A DNA stretch of 64,000 bases from Gemmatimonadota bacterium (lineage in GTDB: Bacteria; Latescibacterota; UBA2968; GCA-2709665), in assembly GCA_028873695.1 (NCBI GenBank), contig JAPPNU010000028.1:124001-188000 (forward strand). The letters are read 5' to 3'. The notes under the pieces are model-generated. The model was given only the letters and a program-made list of their open reading frames with translations, was not told the DNA's origin and searched no databases. Below, piece by piece: positions 33,359-43,064 of this stretch; the stretch's first letter is position 1, and each line of letters begins with the position of its first letter. The position numbers were made by a program, and so were the translations under genes.

Positions 33359-35728
33359 CTACCAGGCGCGCAGTTTGGACATTTCGGTTTGCATGCGGCA
33401 CAGGCGGGCGTAGATCCCGTCCTGCCTGATAAGGTCGTCGTGAGTACCCATCTCCGCCATTTCGCCTTTGTCTAGGATCAGCAGGCGGTTGGCATTTTTC
33501 AGCGTTGACAGGCGATGGGCGATGGCGAACGTGGTTCTGCCCTCGATCAGGCGCGCGATGGCGTCCTGTATCTGGGCCTCTGTCTCGGTGTCCACGCTGG
33601 CCGTTGCTTCGTCGAGGATAAGAATGCGGGGGTTCCTCAGGATCGCCCTCGCGATGGAAAGTCGCTGGCGTTCGCCGCCCGAGACGCGAAGGCCCCGTTC
33701 GCCCACCGACGTGTCGTAACCCTCCGGAAAATCCAATATGAAATCGTGCGCATTTGCCGCTTTTGCGGCAGCAACAATCTCATCCAGCGTGGCGTCGGGT
33801 TTGCCGTATCCGATGTTCTCCGCAACGGAACCGTTAAACAGGAACGGGTCCTGCAGCACGACACCGATCTGCGCCCTCAGGGAGCTCAGCGAGACTTCCC
33901 TGATGTCCCGGTCGTCGACGAAGATCGTGCCTTTCTGGATATCGTAGAAGCGGCAGATCAGGTTGATGAGGGTGCTCTTCCCTGCGCCGCTGTGACCGGC
34001 GAGGCCGATCATCTCACCCGGTTCCACCCTGAAATTCAGATCTGTGAGAATGGGTTTGCCGGGTTCATACGCGAACGTGACGCCGGAGAATTCCACCGAT
34101 CCCGATATTCGCGGCAGCGTAACGGCGCCGGGCCGGTCCGCGACGTCGGACTGCGTATCGAGGACCTCGAATATCCGTTCGGCCGAAGTCGCCGCGCGCT
34201 GGAAACGGTGGTTTAGGCGGCAAAGGCTTTCCACGGGACCGTAGAATTGCCACATGTATCCGGTAAACGCCACGAATTCGCCGAGAGACAGCCCGCCGCC
34301 CAGTACTTTGTTGCCGCCCATCCACCAGATGATGAGGGTGCCCACGGAGGTGAGGAACGTCATAATGGGCGTAAAGACGCTTCGGACCCTCGCCACCCGG
34401 ATTTCGCCCGAAAGCAGGCCCCAACTCCTGTTCTCGAACTTGTTTACCTCGCGCTTTTCCTGGGCAAAGGCCTTGACGACGCGCACCCCTGGAATCGTAT
34501 CCGCCAGCAGGGCGTGGATGTCCGCCCACCGGCGCCAGAGACCGTGATAAAGGTCGTGCAGCCTTCGACCGAAGTAACGCGTAAACAGGATCAGCAGAGG
34601 CGTGGGCAGAAGGACGAACGCCGCGAGAGCGGGATTGAGCGAAAAGAGAATGATGCAGATGATGACGATGGTGGCGATGTCCCGGATGATTTCCTGGAGG
34701 CCGTCCGAGATGAAGTCCTGCAGGCGACTGACGTCCTGGGTGATATTCGACATGATGCGCCCGGTCTCCCGTTCATTGTAGAAACTGAGCGAGAGATAGT
34801 GGAGATGCCTGTAGACCTCCTTGCGCAGATCGAACGTGATCCGCTGACCGAGCTTCGCCAGCAGAAACGTGCGAACGGCGCTGAGCCCGTTGCGGGATAC
34901 GTTGACCAGCAGAAGCAGCAGCACCAGCACGGCGAGCATCGTGCGTCTGTCGGTACCCGCGGGAGGCGCCGGATCCGGCGCCTGGCTCCTTGAAACGGAG
35001 GAACGCGGCTCGGCAGGAATCAGGGACGCCGCCGGCGTCGACCCGCCCCTGTCGGCCACGAGAACGTCATCGATAAGGGTGCGCATCAGGAGAGGCGGCG
35101 TCAGGCCGATAAACGTGGCGGTGAGAAGGAGAAGCAGGCTGCCTACCGCCATCTGCCAATAGGGCTTCGCGTAACCGATGAGGCGAAAGAACAGCTTTCG
35201 CGAGTCCAGACAACTCGGACAGACGCCCATCCAGTGCGGGATTACTTGTTGGCACCTTTCGCACCGCTTCCTGCGGCCGGCGAGTACGTCCACGCTGGAG
35301 TTGGCAATACGCGTATCATCGGGTACGGGTTTGGCCTCGCGGATAAGCCGCTCGATCCTGGGGGGGATCTGCGCAAACTTGGAAAGCAGGGACTTGGTAA
35401 AATAGGCAAGGGAGGCACCGCTTCCGGGGGTCGAAACCTTGAGCACGCCGCTACCGAATAGTTCCCGGACGTCCACGCGTTCGATTTCCACGAGGGGAAC
35501 GCTTACGGATTCCGGAGTTCCGGTTTCCGACGGGCTGATTCCGATAAGCCGGCGCCGGGTCGCCACGAGACATGCCGCCCCGTAGGAACCGTCGAACCGC
35601 AGATCCGTGGCAGCGGAAAGCAGGATTTCCTCGTCCGGTCCGAGAACGTTACGTGCGGCGGCAAGTATGTCATCGGGGATTTCTTCGAGGAATGGCGTTT
35701 CTTCGGAGAGCTGATCTGGCGTGTTCAC
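33359..35728 (-). CDS. ABC exporter with N-terminal PH-like domain and zinc ribbon
   Basis: A 789-residue half-transporter. Residues 1-130 are a soluble PH-like/beta domain (LVATRRRLIGISPS). A zinc ribbon follows (Cys156, Cys159, Cys170, Cys173), then six transmembrane helices (about 180-500, with a Gly/Pro-rich insert near 240-265) and the ATPase domain with Walker A GHSGAGKST, signature VSGGERQRL and Walker B ILILDEATASVD. Motifs are intact, so a homodimer could be active. The soluble front half is shared with the two exporters at 59663-64000 and is unusual for MsbA-like proteins. The start is GTG at 35728 with a weak AGGA site. It is followed by DUF1854. Substrate unknown; polyamino acid or lipid are guesses. 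Confidence 0.88.
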   Translation of the reverse strand: MNTPDQLSEETPFLEEIPDDILAAARNVLGPDEEILLSAATDLRFDGSYGAACLVATRRRLIGISPSETGTPESVSVPLVEIERVDVRELFGSGVLKVSTPGSGASLAYFTKSLLSKFAQIPPRIERLIREAKPVPDDTRIANSSVDVLAGRRKRCERCQQVIPHWMGVCPSCLDSRKLFFRLIGYAKPYWQMAVGSLLLLLTATFIGLTPPLLMRTLIDDVLVADRGGSTPAASLIPAEPRSSVSRSQAPDPAPPAGTDRRTMLAVLVLLLLLVNVSRNGLSAVRTFLLAKLGQRITFDLRKEVYRHLHYLSLSFYNERETGRIMSNITQDVSRLQDFISDGLQEIIRDIATIVIICIILFSLNPALAAFVLLPTPLLILFTRYFGRRLHDLYHGLWRRWADIHALLADTIPGVRVVKAFAQEKREVNKFENRSWGLLSGEIRVARVRSVFTPIMTFLTSVGTLIIWWMGGNKVLGGGLSLGEFVAFTGYMWQFYGPVESLCRLNHRFQRAATSAERIFEVLDTQSDVADRPGAVTLPRISGSVEFSGVTFAYEPGKPILTDLNFRVEPGEMIGLAGHSGAGKSTLINLICRFYDIQKGTIFVDDRDIREVSLSSLRAQIGVVLQDPFLFNGSVAENIGYGKPDATLDEIVAAAKAANAHDFILDFPEGYDTSVGERGLRVSGGERQRLSIARAILRNPRILILDEATASVDTETEAQIQDAIARLIEGRTTFAIAHRLSTLKNANRLLILDKGEMAEMGTHDDLIRQDGIYARLCRMQTEMSKLRAW

Positions 35729-36011
35729 GTGAAATCCTGTACCGAGATCCGGTGTTGCGACGATCGCGTTTGCAACGCGAAGGCGGTCCGTCCGTAAACA
35801 TAAACGGATACCGGGGCGGAGTCAAGCGAGGGATAGACGGGTGGAGTCTTCGCGTTACCGCCTTCGGGGCCTGAGTTTCAGTGGTTTGGCCAGCCCTTGT
35901 CCGGCGCAATCCCCGCTTCCGAATGGAACAGCGGCCGGCCGCTGCCGGAAAATCGCCGGTAGAACTGGAAACTTGCCGCATCCCTTCAAAATACCTAAAT
36001 TGGATAACGAA

Positions 36012-37058
36012 ATGGGCGAATCTTCGATCAAGCGCCGCCGGCGGGGGCACGCGACGCCGGAATGCGCACGGGATGCCGCGAACCCGATGGGAAACCGTGC
36101 CTCCTCCCGCCAACCTGTAACCGGCCGTATCGAAACCAGGGAATTCCATCTGGGGTATACACTGGCGGGAGGACAGGTTTTCCGGTGGGGCCGGGACAGG
36201 GATGGATGGTGGAAAGGCGTTGCCTACGATACCGTTTTCCATCTGCGTCAGGCTGGCGACACGCTGCTGTATCGCGCGGGGTCGTCACGCGTCCCGACCT
36301 ATCTGGGCGAGATGACCGTCGCCGGGTTTCTCGAGTGGTACCTGAGATTGAACGAAAGACCCCGGATTCGCGTCCCTCGAAGAGACGGGTATCTGCGCCG
36401 GGCGAGGGAACTGCTGAAGGGATTCCGGTTTGTCAGGCAAATGCCCTTCGAGTGCGTGATCTCATATATTCTGTCGGTGCAGGCCCATATGAATCTGACC
36501 AAACGACGGGTCAATTTTCTGGCTGAATCGTGGGGCCGCGAGGTCGAGTTCATGGGACGTAAATACTGTACATTTCCCGAACCCTCTGCATTGGCCCGGC
36601 TGAAGGGTCCGTACTTCAGAGCCCACCGTTTCGGATGGCGGTCCGAACGCGTGGCCGAAACGGCCCGGTTTGTTGCCGGTCGCGCGGGAGGCGATCCGGG
36701 AAAACTGACCCTGGACGACTGGCGTGAAATCGTGGATGCATTGAAGAGACGGGCTGGAACCGGCGTCGGACTGAAGGTCGGCAAGTGCATAGACCTTTTC
36801 GCGCTTGACCGCCTCGATGCCGTGCCCGTGGATACGTGGGTACTCAAACTGGCCAGTGAGTGGTACGACGTCAAGGGTCCGGACAGAAGGGTCTGCGAGT
36901 GGGCGGAGGCGCGCGGAGGCCGGTACGCCGGCTACATGAACGAGTACCTGTTTGCGTACTACAGAGAGTTGAACGGCGCTTCCCTGGACGACCGGGTCAT
37001 CTCGTTCTGCGCTTCCGACGCGCCGTCGGCGGAACTCCCCGTGCTGGACGAAGGCTGA
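36012..37058 (+). CDS. 8-oxoguanine DNA glycosylase, OGG1 family
   Basis: A DNA repair glycosylase-lyase of about 348 residues. The N-terminal OGG domain starts near IETREFHLGYTLAGGQVFRW, a signature including the substrate-pocket GGQ-FRW. The HhH-GPD domain includes ECVISYILSVQAH, then GTGVGLKVGKCIDLFALDR, which has the helix-hairpin-helix with the catalytic lysine, and AVPVDTWV with the catalytic aspartate, as in human OGG1 (Lys249, Asp268). It removes oxidised guanine opposite C. Start unclear: ATG 36012 and ATG 36087 both fit; the residues between are basic and not conserved. The frame stays open upstream to 35841 without a ribosome site. Confidence 0.88.
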   Translation: MGESSIKRRRRGHATPECARDAANPMGNRASSRQPVTGRIETREFHLGYTLAGGQVFRWGRDRDGWWKGVAYDTVFHLRQAGDTLLYRAGSSRVPTYLGEMTVAGFLEWYLRLNERPRIRVPRRDGYLRRARELLKGFRFVRQMPFECVISYILSVQAHMNLTKRRVNFLAESWGREVEFMGRKYCTFPEPSALARLKGPYFRAHRFGWRSERVAETARFVAGRAGGDPGKLTLDDWREIVDALKRRAGTGVGLKVGKCIDLFALDRLDAVPVDTWVLKLASEWYDVKGPDRRVCEWAEARGGRYAGYMNEYLFAYYRELNGASLDDRVISFCASDAPSAELPVLDEG

Positions 37059-37197
37059 CGCGGGACCGCTTTTCGCCTTTCTCCGCGCCTGCGGACGCCG
37101 GTGCGGGCAAAGTGTCTCCCATTCCCGCTTCATGTCCGGTGATATCCGGTTGACGACGTCGTTCAATGCACGATACCCCGATCGAACTGCCTCCGGT

Positions 37198-38115
37198 ATG
37201 ATACCCGTTTCGGTCATTATTCCCACTTACAACCGCTCGGCGTTTCTGAAGAGAACGCTGGAGCAGGTATTGCGCCAGGCCTACCCCTCGTTCGAAGTCA
37301 TCGTCGTCGATCAGACCGACAGACATCCGCCCGAGATAGCGAAGTTCCTCGCGTCCATCCGTGCGCGCATCCGGTACGTTCGTACGGAGACGGCGTGCGG
37401 GACCCGGGCGAAGAACCTTGGAATGAACGTCGCACATGGTGAGGTGATTCTCTGTCTTGACGACGACGTTGACCTGCCTTGCGATTTTATCTCAACGCAT
37501 ATGCGCAACTACGCTTCAGCGGGCGTGTGCGCCGTGGCCGGCCGAATCATAAGTTCGCGAAGCCGGGGCCGTCCGGAGCCGAAGCGTTGCGGCGAGGTGA
37601 CGTGGTACGGTCACGTGATCTCGAATTTCTACGCGACCCGCCGCCGGAGCGTCACGCATGGCGGGGGAGGCAATCTTTCGTTTCTTCGAAAACAGGCGCT
37701 GCGTTGCGGCGGGTTCGACGAGCAGTTCGCCGGCAGCCAGTTGCGTGAGGAGACGGATTTCTGCCTCCGCTATCTCGAGTTCGGAGACGGCCGCATGGTT
37801 TTCGAACCTGAGGCCGTGGTCTTCCACCACGCGGCGCCCGTCGGAGGCTGCCGCGTTTCCGATCAGGCGGCCGACCCCCTGACCTATGCCAACGAGTTTT
37901 ACTTCTGGCTGAAACACTGTGACGTACGGCTTGTGCCGTACTTCGTTCTGAATCTGTTCGTCCGATTCTTCATTCTTCGCGGCCGCTTTGGCGCAGCCGG
38001 CTACTGGCGGACGATGCCGCGGAAGCTGCTCGCGCTGGTACAGGGAATCCGTATGGGGATGGGTCTGTATCGGAAATCATGCCGGGGGGCCGGATCTGCG
38101 GGGCGCAATGGCTGA
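37198..38115 (+). CDS. Family 2 glycosyltransferase
   Basis: A 305-residue GT-A glycosyltransferase. It opens with PVSVIIPTYNRSAFLKRTL, the nucleotide-sugar binding start of GT2; the metal-binding acidic motif is VILCLDDDVDLP, and GGFDEQFAG-x-LREETDF matches the acceptor-side GT2 signature with the general-base ED/EE pair. A hydrophobic tail (about 255-285) may associate with the membrane. It transfers a sugar onto a lipid- or glycan-linked acceptor. The ATG at 37198 begins exactly at the fold. Its stop overlaps the flippase start by eight bases, so GT2, flippase and GT4 form one surface-glycan operon. Confidence 0.88.
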   Translation: MIPVSVIIPTYNRSAFLKRTLEQVLRQAYPSFEVIVVDQTDRHPPEIAKFLASIRARIRYVRTETACGTRAKNLGMNVAHGEVILCLDDDVDLPCDFISTHMRNYASAGVCAVAGRIISSRSRGRPEPKRCGEVTWYGHVISNFYATRRRSVTHGGGGNLSFLRKQALRCGGFDEQFAGSQLREETDFCLRYLEFGDGRMVFEPEAVVFHHAAPVGGCRVSDQAADPLTYANEFYFWLKHCDVRLVPYFVLNLFVRFFILRGRFGAAGYWRTMPRKLLALVQGIRMGMGLYRKSCRGAGSAGRNG

Positions 38116-39628
38116 CCATCGGGAGGAAGAGGCACGAAACGCGCTGGATCTTGCGACACTCTCCCGTGGCGTGGGCGTCAATCTCCTGGCGCTGTTTTCG
38201 AAGCTGGGCCGTCCCGCGTTCTATCTCCTCGCGGCGCGTCTTTATTCCACTGCTTCGTACGGCCTTTACTATCTTGCCTGGACGTGGGTGAATCTGTTTT
38301 CCAGGTTCGCGTTCTTCGGTCTGGACAAGGCATTGCTCCGGCAGGTGGCCCACCATCAATCCAGGGGCGAGAAGCAACGGGCCCTCGGTTGTGTCAGAAC
38401 CGCCCTGATCGCGGGAGGCGTGCTGAGCCTCGGTGTGAGCGTGGGCTGCTATCTTCTTTCGGACGCGCTGGGGGGGCTGATCGGTCGGGAGCGCGTGGGA
38501 ATCGCGCTTCGATGGATGGCATTCGTCGTCTTCTTCCAGACCGTCGGCGGGTTGCTGCTGCAGATACCCATTGCGCACAAGGTGATGGAATACCAGCTGT
38601 ACGTCAAGGGTCTCACCGAACCCGCGCTGTTGATCGGCTTTGCGATCCTGTTCCACCTTCTGGGGATGGACCTGACCGGGGTCTGCGCGGCGTATCTGGT
38701 TGCGACAGCCGTCGTGTTTTCCTGTTCCATTTTGCCGGTTTTCAGGTTTTATCCATGGCGAACGTGGTCCGGCAAGAGTGACGGACTGGAGCGCAAACTC
38801 TTTCGCTTCTCATTGTCGATGTTTCTCATCGACCTGATCTCGGAACTGAACGGACGGTTGGACGTCGTGATTGTCGGGTCGTTTATCGAACCCGAAACCA
38901 TCGCCGTATACGGCGTGATGATCCAGCTGGCGGGAATCGTCCGCGCGGTTTCCGGCGCCTTCGATCCGATCGCGAACCCTTTCTTCGCGGAATACCACGC
39001 CCGGGGTGAGATCTCGCGCCTGGACGAATTCTTCAAACTCGTGACGCGATGGGTGACGCTGGCAACCATTCCCGTTCTGCTCGTTTTCGCCTTGAACGGA
39101 AGCCGGATTGCCGCATTCGTAGGAACGGAATTCTCGTCTGGATACCCGTGGCTGCTGATTCTTTTGTTCGGAGCCGCCGCAACGGGTCTGTTGGGCCTGT
39201 CGGGTTATGTTCTGGTCATGACCGGGCATCCCGACGCGCTCATGGGCGTCAGAATCGTAACGCTTCTGATCGGCGGGGTCGGCACTTACGTCCTGGTCCG
39301 CCGGTTCGGCCCCACGGGCGCCGCGATCGGCGCCACGTTCACGGCGTTTCTGTCGCCGGCGCTCTCCTCGTGGTGGGTGTTTCGCCGGTTGAGAGTTCAC
39401 GCGTTTTCCATCAAGCTCTGCAAGCCTTTGCTTGCCGGCTTCGCGACCGCGGTACTGATGATGGCGTATGGACCTCCGGCCTCGGTCGCATCGCTGGGGG
39501 CGGTCCTCGGCCACGCCGCGCTGGTTTTTCTGTCGTTCGGCGGAATTCTCTTTCTGCTTGGCATTGAAGAGGAAGAAAGGCAGTTCGGCTTGCGGGTCTA
39601 TCGCCGGATAAGACGCATCTTCTCGTAA
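38108..39628 (+). CDS. Polysaccharide flippase (Wzx/MOP family)
   Basis: A 506-residue integral membrane protein with about 12-14 predicted helices in two repeated halves. Family features are the N-terminal LARLYSTASYGLYYLAW (the G-x-Y pattern of MOP exporters), LFRFSLSMFLIDLISELNGRLD opening the second half and a conserved RLD/GRLD. Wzx flippases move undecaprenyl-linked oligosaccharide units across the inner membrane. Position between two glycosyltransferases supports this. A longer frame upstream lies inside the GT2 gene; the ATG at 38108 gives overlap of eight bases. No Wzy polymerase is seen in the window. Confidence 0.88.
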   Translation: MADHREEEARNALDLATLSRGVGVNLLALFSKLGRPAFYLLAARLYSTASYGLYYLAWTWVNLFSRFAFFGLDKALLRQVAHHQSRGEKQRALGCVRTALIAGGVLSLGVSVGCYLLSDALGGLIGRERVGIALRWMAFVVFFQTVGGLLLQIPIAHKVMEYQLYVKGLTEPALLIGFAILFHLLGMDLTGVCAAYLVATAVVFSCSILPVFRFYPWRTWSGKSDGLERKLFRFSLSMFLIDLISELNGRLDVVIVGSFIEPETIAVYGVMIQLAGIVRAVSGAFDPIANPFFAEYHARGEISRLDEFFKLVTRWVTLATIPVLLVFALNGSRIAAFVGTEFSSGYPWLLILLFGAAATGLLGLSGYVLVMTGHPDALMGVRIVTLLIGGVGTYVLVRRFGPTGAAIGATFTAFLSPALSSWWVFRRLRVHAFSIKLCKPLLAGFATAVLMMAYGPPASVASLGAVLGHAALVFLSFGGILFLLGIEEEERQFGLRVYRRIRRIFS

Positions 39629-39639
39629 GGAGAGGCAGG

Positions 39640-40755
39640 GTGAGAATCTGTATCGACGCGCGCGAAATCCGGGACGTGGAAACCGGCGTCGGCCGGTACG
39701 CGTTCAGCCTGGTCCGGGAGATCGCCCGGCTGGACCGGCACAACGAATACCTGCTGCTCAGGCGGGCGACCTACCCGCGGCCGATTGTGGTACAGCCCAA
39801 TTTTACGGACATTGCGGTTCCCTTCGGGATCTCAACGGGTCGAAACCTCCTCCGGGGTGCCAGGGTCGTGAACCCGCTCCGGGCCGACGTCTATCATTGT
39901 CTCTTTCATCTTCTTCCCCTGGGCGTCCGCGCCAGGCGGATCGTCCTCACCCTGCACGACCTGATCTGGATCAATTGCCCGGATATTGCCTATGAAGCGC
40001 GCTGGCGAGGCTGGATGGCGCGGCGATTCGCGGGTCCATGGATCGGCAGTTCCGTAAGGAGAGCGCATCACGTGATAACGGTATCGGAAACGACCCGGCA
40101 GGACGCGCTCGCGCGATATCCGGGGCCGCCTTCCAGGTTCACGGTCATACATCACGGAAGCGACGGGTCCTGTGCGGGCGGCGGCGATTCCTTCGAGCTT
40201 CCGGAAGTCTGCCGGGGCCGGCGGTTCATCTTTTCCCTTGGCAATACGAAACCGTACAAGAACATCCGACGTCTGATCGAGGCCTTCGGTCTGGTTTCGA
40301 AACAATGTCCCGATCTGAACCTGCTGATAAGCGGTCGGGGCGACGGATACGCTACCCTGGCTGAACTCACACGGAACCTGGGGATCGCCCGAAACGTCAT
40401 ATTTACCGAGCAACTGAGCGATGGCCAGGTTCGCGCATGCTTCGAGGAAGCCGTATTCTTCGCGTTTCCATCGATTGCCGAGGGTTTCGGACTGCCCGTT
40501 ATCGAGGCAATGGCGAGCGGCTGCCCCGTATTGACGTCCGATGCATCGTCGCTTTCAGAAATCTCCGGCGACGCGGCGGTTCTTGTCGACCCGATGGACG
40601 TCGGATCGATTGCGGGCGGGATGACGCGACTGATTCGGGACCAGGCATTGCGTGAACGTCTTGTGGTCAGCGGACGGCGCCGGGCCGCGGATTTCAACTG
40701 GCGGGACTGCGCTCGAAAGACGATTGGGGTCTACAATGAGGTATCTTCCGTTTAA
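39640..40755 (+). CDS. Family 4 glycosyltransferase
   Basis: A 371-residue GT-B retaining glycosyltransferase. The N-terminal half begins RICIDAREIRDVETGVGRYAF, with the glycine-rich acceptor loop. The C-terminal Rossmann half has FIFSLGNTKPYKNIRRLIEAF, containing the conserved phosphate-binding Lys, and the donor-sugar motif FPSIAEGFGLPVIEAMASG with the E-x7-E pair, typical of GT4 mannosyltransferases. A GTG start at 39640 follows AAGGAGAGGC. It lies 11 bases after the flippase, in the same operon. With gmd nearby, a mannose- or deoxymannose-containing polysaccharide is a reasonable inference. Confidence 0.9.
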   Translation: MRICIDAREIRDVETGVGRYAFSLVREIARLDRHNEYLLLRRATYPRPIVVQPNFTDIAVPFGISTGRNLLRGARVVNPLRADVYHCLFHLLPLGVRARRIVLTLHDLIWINCPDIAYEARWRGWMARRFAGPWIGSSVRRAHHVITVSETTRQDALARYPGPPSRFTVIHHGSDGSCAGGGDSFELPEVCRGRRFIFSLGNTKPYKNIRRLIEAFGLVSKQCPDLNLLISGRGDGYATLAELTRNLGIARNVIFTEQLSDGQVRACFEEAVFFAFPSIAEGFGLPVIEAMASGCPVLTSDASSLSEISGDAAVLVDPMDVGSIAGGMTRLIRDQALRERLVVSGRRRAADFNWRDCARKTIGVYNEVSSV

Positions 40756-40779
40756 TCCATCTGTTGAGCGGGTATCGAC

Positions 40780-41607
40780 ATGCTGAACGTCCGGCGGACG
40801 CGTTGGATTGCCTGCTTCACGCTCACCTGGTGCGCCGGCGTCGCCTGCGCAATCGCGAACGCGGGCGGAGACGTGCTGCGGATCGATATGGGCGCCTGGC
40901 TGCAGAGAGACTGGGCCGAATGCAATACAGGAACGAAGTTCCAGTACGCGAACAATGCGGTCCGCTTCGTCAGCGAGGGGTCCGCCGCGCTGCTCTGGCA
41001 GATACCGACGCTGTCAGGCAGACCGATGGCGCTGGATCCGGGCCGATATCCGTGGATCGGTCAGTGCAAGCGTCCGCCCAGAGAATTCGGAAGCATCATC
41101 AGAAAGAAGGGGTACGACACGCTGATCGACGTTGCGGAGAACCCCTATCTGACCTGGCGGTGGAAGGTGGATTATTCGACGATCGGTCGACACCGGCTGG
41201 ATAAGGGCGGCAGATTGAAGAAGCAGGACGACGATTTCAATGCGAAACTGGGCATTGCAATCCTGGAAAAGGGTACCAACAAAATCCGTGAGATCGCGTA
41301 CGTCTGGTCCAATTCGCTGCCGGAGTCACTGATGTTCAAGTCCGAAACCACCATTATCCCGTTTGTGTGGAAGCTGTCGTGGCGGCGGATCGTCGTTGAA
41401 AGCGGGCGGGCACGCATGAAGCAGTGGGTGGGGGAGCGGCGGAATCTCTACGAAGACTACAAACGCGGCTACCCCGGGGAAGAACCGGGCAAGGTCCTGC
41501 GGGTCTATCTCATGACGGACACGGACAATACGAACAGCCGGGCTTCCGCGTGGTACGCCGACATTCAGTTCCACAGGGAAGCGCCCGGCGTTCCTTCCCG
41601 GAAGTAA
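40780..41607 (+). CDS. Secreted DUF3047 protein
   Basis: A 275-residue protein with a signal peptide (core ACFTLTWCAGVACA, cleavage near ANA). The DUF3047 fold is recognised by YLTWRWKVD, AYVWSNSLP, VVESGRARMKQWVGERRNLYEDY and VYLMTDTDNTNSRASAWYADI. The family is secreted, is usually linked to envelope or exopolysaccharide genes and has a jelly-roll-like predicted structure; the function is unknown. It sits 24 bases after the GT4 gene in the glycan operon and is followed by a strong terminator, marking the operon end. Confidence 0.8.
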   Translation: MLNVRRTRWIACFTLTWCAGVACAIANAGGDVLRIDMGAWLQRDWAECNTGTKFQYANNAVRFVSEGSAALLWQIPTLSGRPMALDPGRYPWIGQCKRPPREFGSIIRKKGYDTLIDVAENPYLTWRWKVDYSTIGRHRLDKGGRLKKQDDDFNAKLGIAILEKGTNKIREIAYVWSNSLPESLMFKSETTIIPFVWKLSWRRIVVESGRARMKQWVGERRNLYEDYKRGYPGEEPGKVLRVYLMTDTDNTNSRASAWYADIQFHREAPGVPSRK

Positions 41608-41636
41608 ATCGCCGGGAACGACCCGGGATCCGCTGA

Positions 41637-41674
41637 AGCGGGGCGTTTGAGATTGACGTCCCGCTGTTTTTTTT
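41637..41674 (+). terminator. Terminator of the surface-glycan operon
   Basis: A 10-bp stem AGCGGGGCGT / ACGTCCCGCT (one G-T pair), nine-base loop, then GTTTTTTTT. It abuts the stop of the convergent acyltransferase gene. Confidence 0.85.
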
Positions 41675-42956
41675 ATTCCCGCACGAAACGCGGATTGCCG
41701 AATCCGTCGTTAATGACATGGCTTCGGGCGGGTATTTCCGCCTTATCGGGTATGATCAGATCGAGCTCGGTGCTGTTTTCGATCACGGTTCCGTCGCCCA
41801 CGCGTACGCCCTCGCCCAGGCGGATCTTTCCCGGCCTCCTGTCTCCGCTCAGGACGGTGCCGACCACAACCGACGAGGCGATTCGGCATGCCGTCTCGGT
41901 TTGTACATAACCGTAAACCTGGGTATTCGGCCCAACGGTCGAATGGTTGCCGATTCTGACGGGTCCCAGGAGGGTGGCGTCTGTCCCGATCTGAACGTGG
42001 TCCCCGATTTCAGGATGCCGATGCCGGACTTTGCCGCTGAGCCCACCCATCGTGCAGGGATAGACGTAACAGCCCGAGCCGATGACGCCGGTCTGGCCGG
42101 TTGTCAGACCCCGGTGTGGATGATCCAGGAAATTTGCGTCCCCGATCACGGTTTCGGGGTGCAGGTCGGCCTGATAGTACCGGCCGCCAAGTTCCGAAAT
42201 CGCGCGCGGCAATAAAGGGACCGGTATCCGTTCGACGCCCGCCAGACCTTCCGGAGCGCCGGAAACGGTAAGGGCGTGGGCGACGTCATGATAGAAGAGC
42301 ACGCGCCAGCCGGGATAGGTGCTGATCACCAGCTGCATGAGATAATCGAATGCGAAGTCCAGATTCTGAGTCTTCAGGAAATCCCGGTAGGGTTCGAAAT
42401 CACGGCTGTCTATCGCGCCATCCAGCACGGGACCGTGGTCCAGGTCCGCCAACTTCCCCATACGGCTCCGGTGTCTGCCCGTTATATAGGCATCCCATAC
42501 CGCCGGGTCCTTCAACGAAGCGAACCGGTTCCACAATGCGCGGCTTTTGAGGACGGGCAGGTCCGCCAGAAGCGAGAACGTGGCATCCAGGGCCGGGGTT
42601 TCGATATCTCTGCCGTTTCCTTCCGCGGCCAGGAACGACTGCGCGATCATCGCATAGATCTGGTCCGCGATCTCGCCGATTGCTTCCTCGAGGCTGTCAG
42701 ACGGCCCGGCTGCCTGGACGTTATGGGAGCCGGGCGCGACGCATTCGAGCAGATTGCCGAGAACGGTTTCGAGAATGTCGCGGTTGACGAAACCCCGCCC
42801 CGAGGGGCGTGAGAGCAGCACCCTGTTGATGGAATCGATACGTATGACTTCGCGCTCTTCCGACGAGTATATCGGGTACAGCCGCGCCAGCACCTGCTTC
42901 AGCAGCGGGTTCCTGCGTTTTTCGTATGATGCATCAAAAAGCGTTCTGTCGCCCAT
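41673..42956 (-). CDS. Hexapeptide-repeat acyltransferase (serine acetyltransferase-like)
   Basis: A 427-residue protein. The C-terminal half is a left-handed beta-helix of hexapeptide repeats: RGLTTGQTGVIGSGCYVY, KVRHRHPEIGDHVQIGTD and ATLLGPVRIGNHSTVGPN. The layout (HDVAH..., a TTGQTGVIG turn and RHPEIGDHVQIG) mirrors the catalytic His/Asp arrangement of serine O-acetyltransferase (CysE). It differs in a 230-residue helical N-terminal part with no clear match, much longer than CysE, and a trailing sheet. It transfers an acyl group from CoA to an amino or hydroxyl acceptor; a sugar or serine are both possible. The start at 42956 has an AAGGAG site 12 bases upstream. Not cysteine-cluster linked; gmd is next upstream. 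Confidence 0.75.
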   Translation of the reverse strand: MGDRTLFDASYEKRRNPLLKQVLARLYPIYSSEEREVIRIDSINRVLLSRPSGRGFVNRDILETVLGNLLECVAPGSHNVQAAGPSDSLEEAIGEIADQIYAMIAQSFLAAEGNGRDIETPALDATFSLLADLPVLKSRALWNRFASLKDPAVWDAYITGRHRSRMGKLADLDHGPVLDGAIDSRDFEPYRDFLKTQNLDFAFDYLMQLVISTYPGWRVLFYHDVAHALTVSGAPEGLAGVERIPVPLLPRAISELGGRYYQADLHPETVIGDANFLDHPHRGLTTGQTGVIGSGCYVYPCTMGGLSGKVRHRHPEIGDHVQIGTDATLLGPVRIGNHSTVGPNTQVYGYVQTETACRIASSVVVGTVLSGDRRPGKIRLGEGVRVGDGTVIENSTELDLIIPDKAEIPARSHVINDGFGNPRFVRE

Positions 42957-43064
42957 GGATCTGACCGAACTCCTTTGACTGGTCCTCGTTTCCGCCGGTT
43001 GATCCGCTTCCCGGGTGCCGGAAACCCGGGTTTGCAGACCCTGCGTATCCCGGCCGATCGATAT

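Noticed and set aside
35836..35860. Possible fourth copy of the dispersed repeat (ATAGACGGGTGGA)
   Set aside because: Only about 13 bases resemble the repeat and neither inverted end is present.
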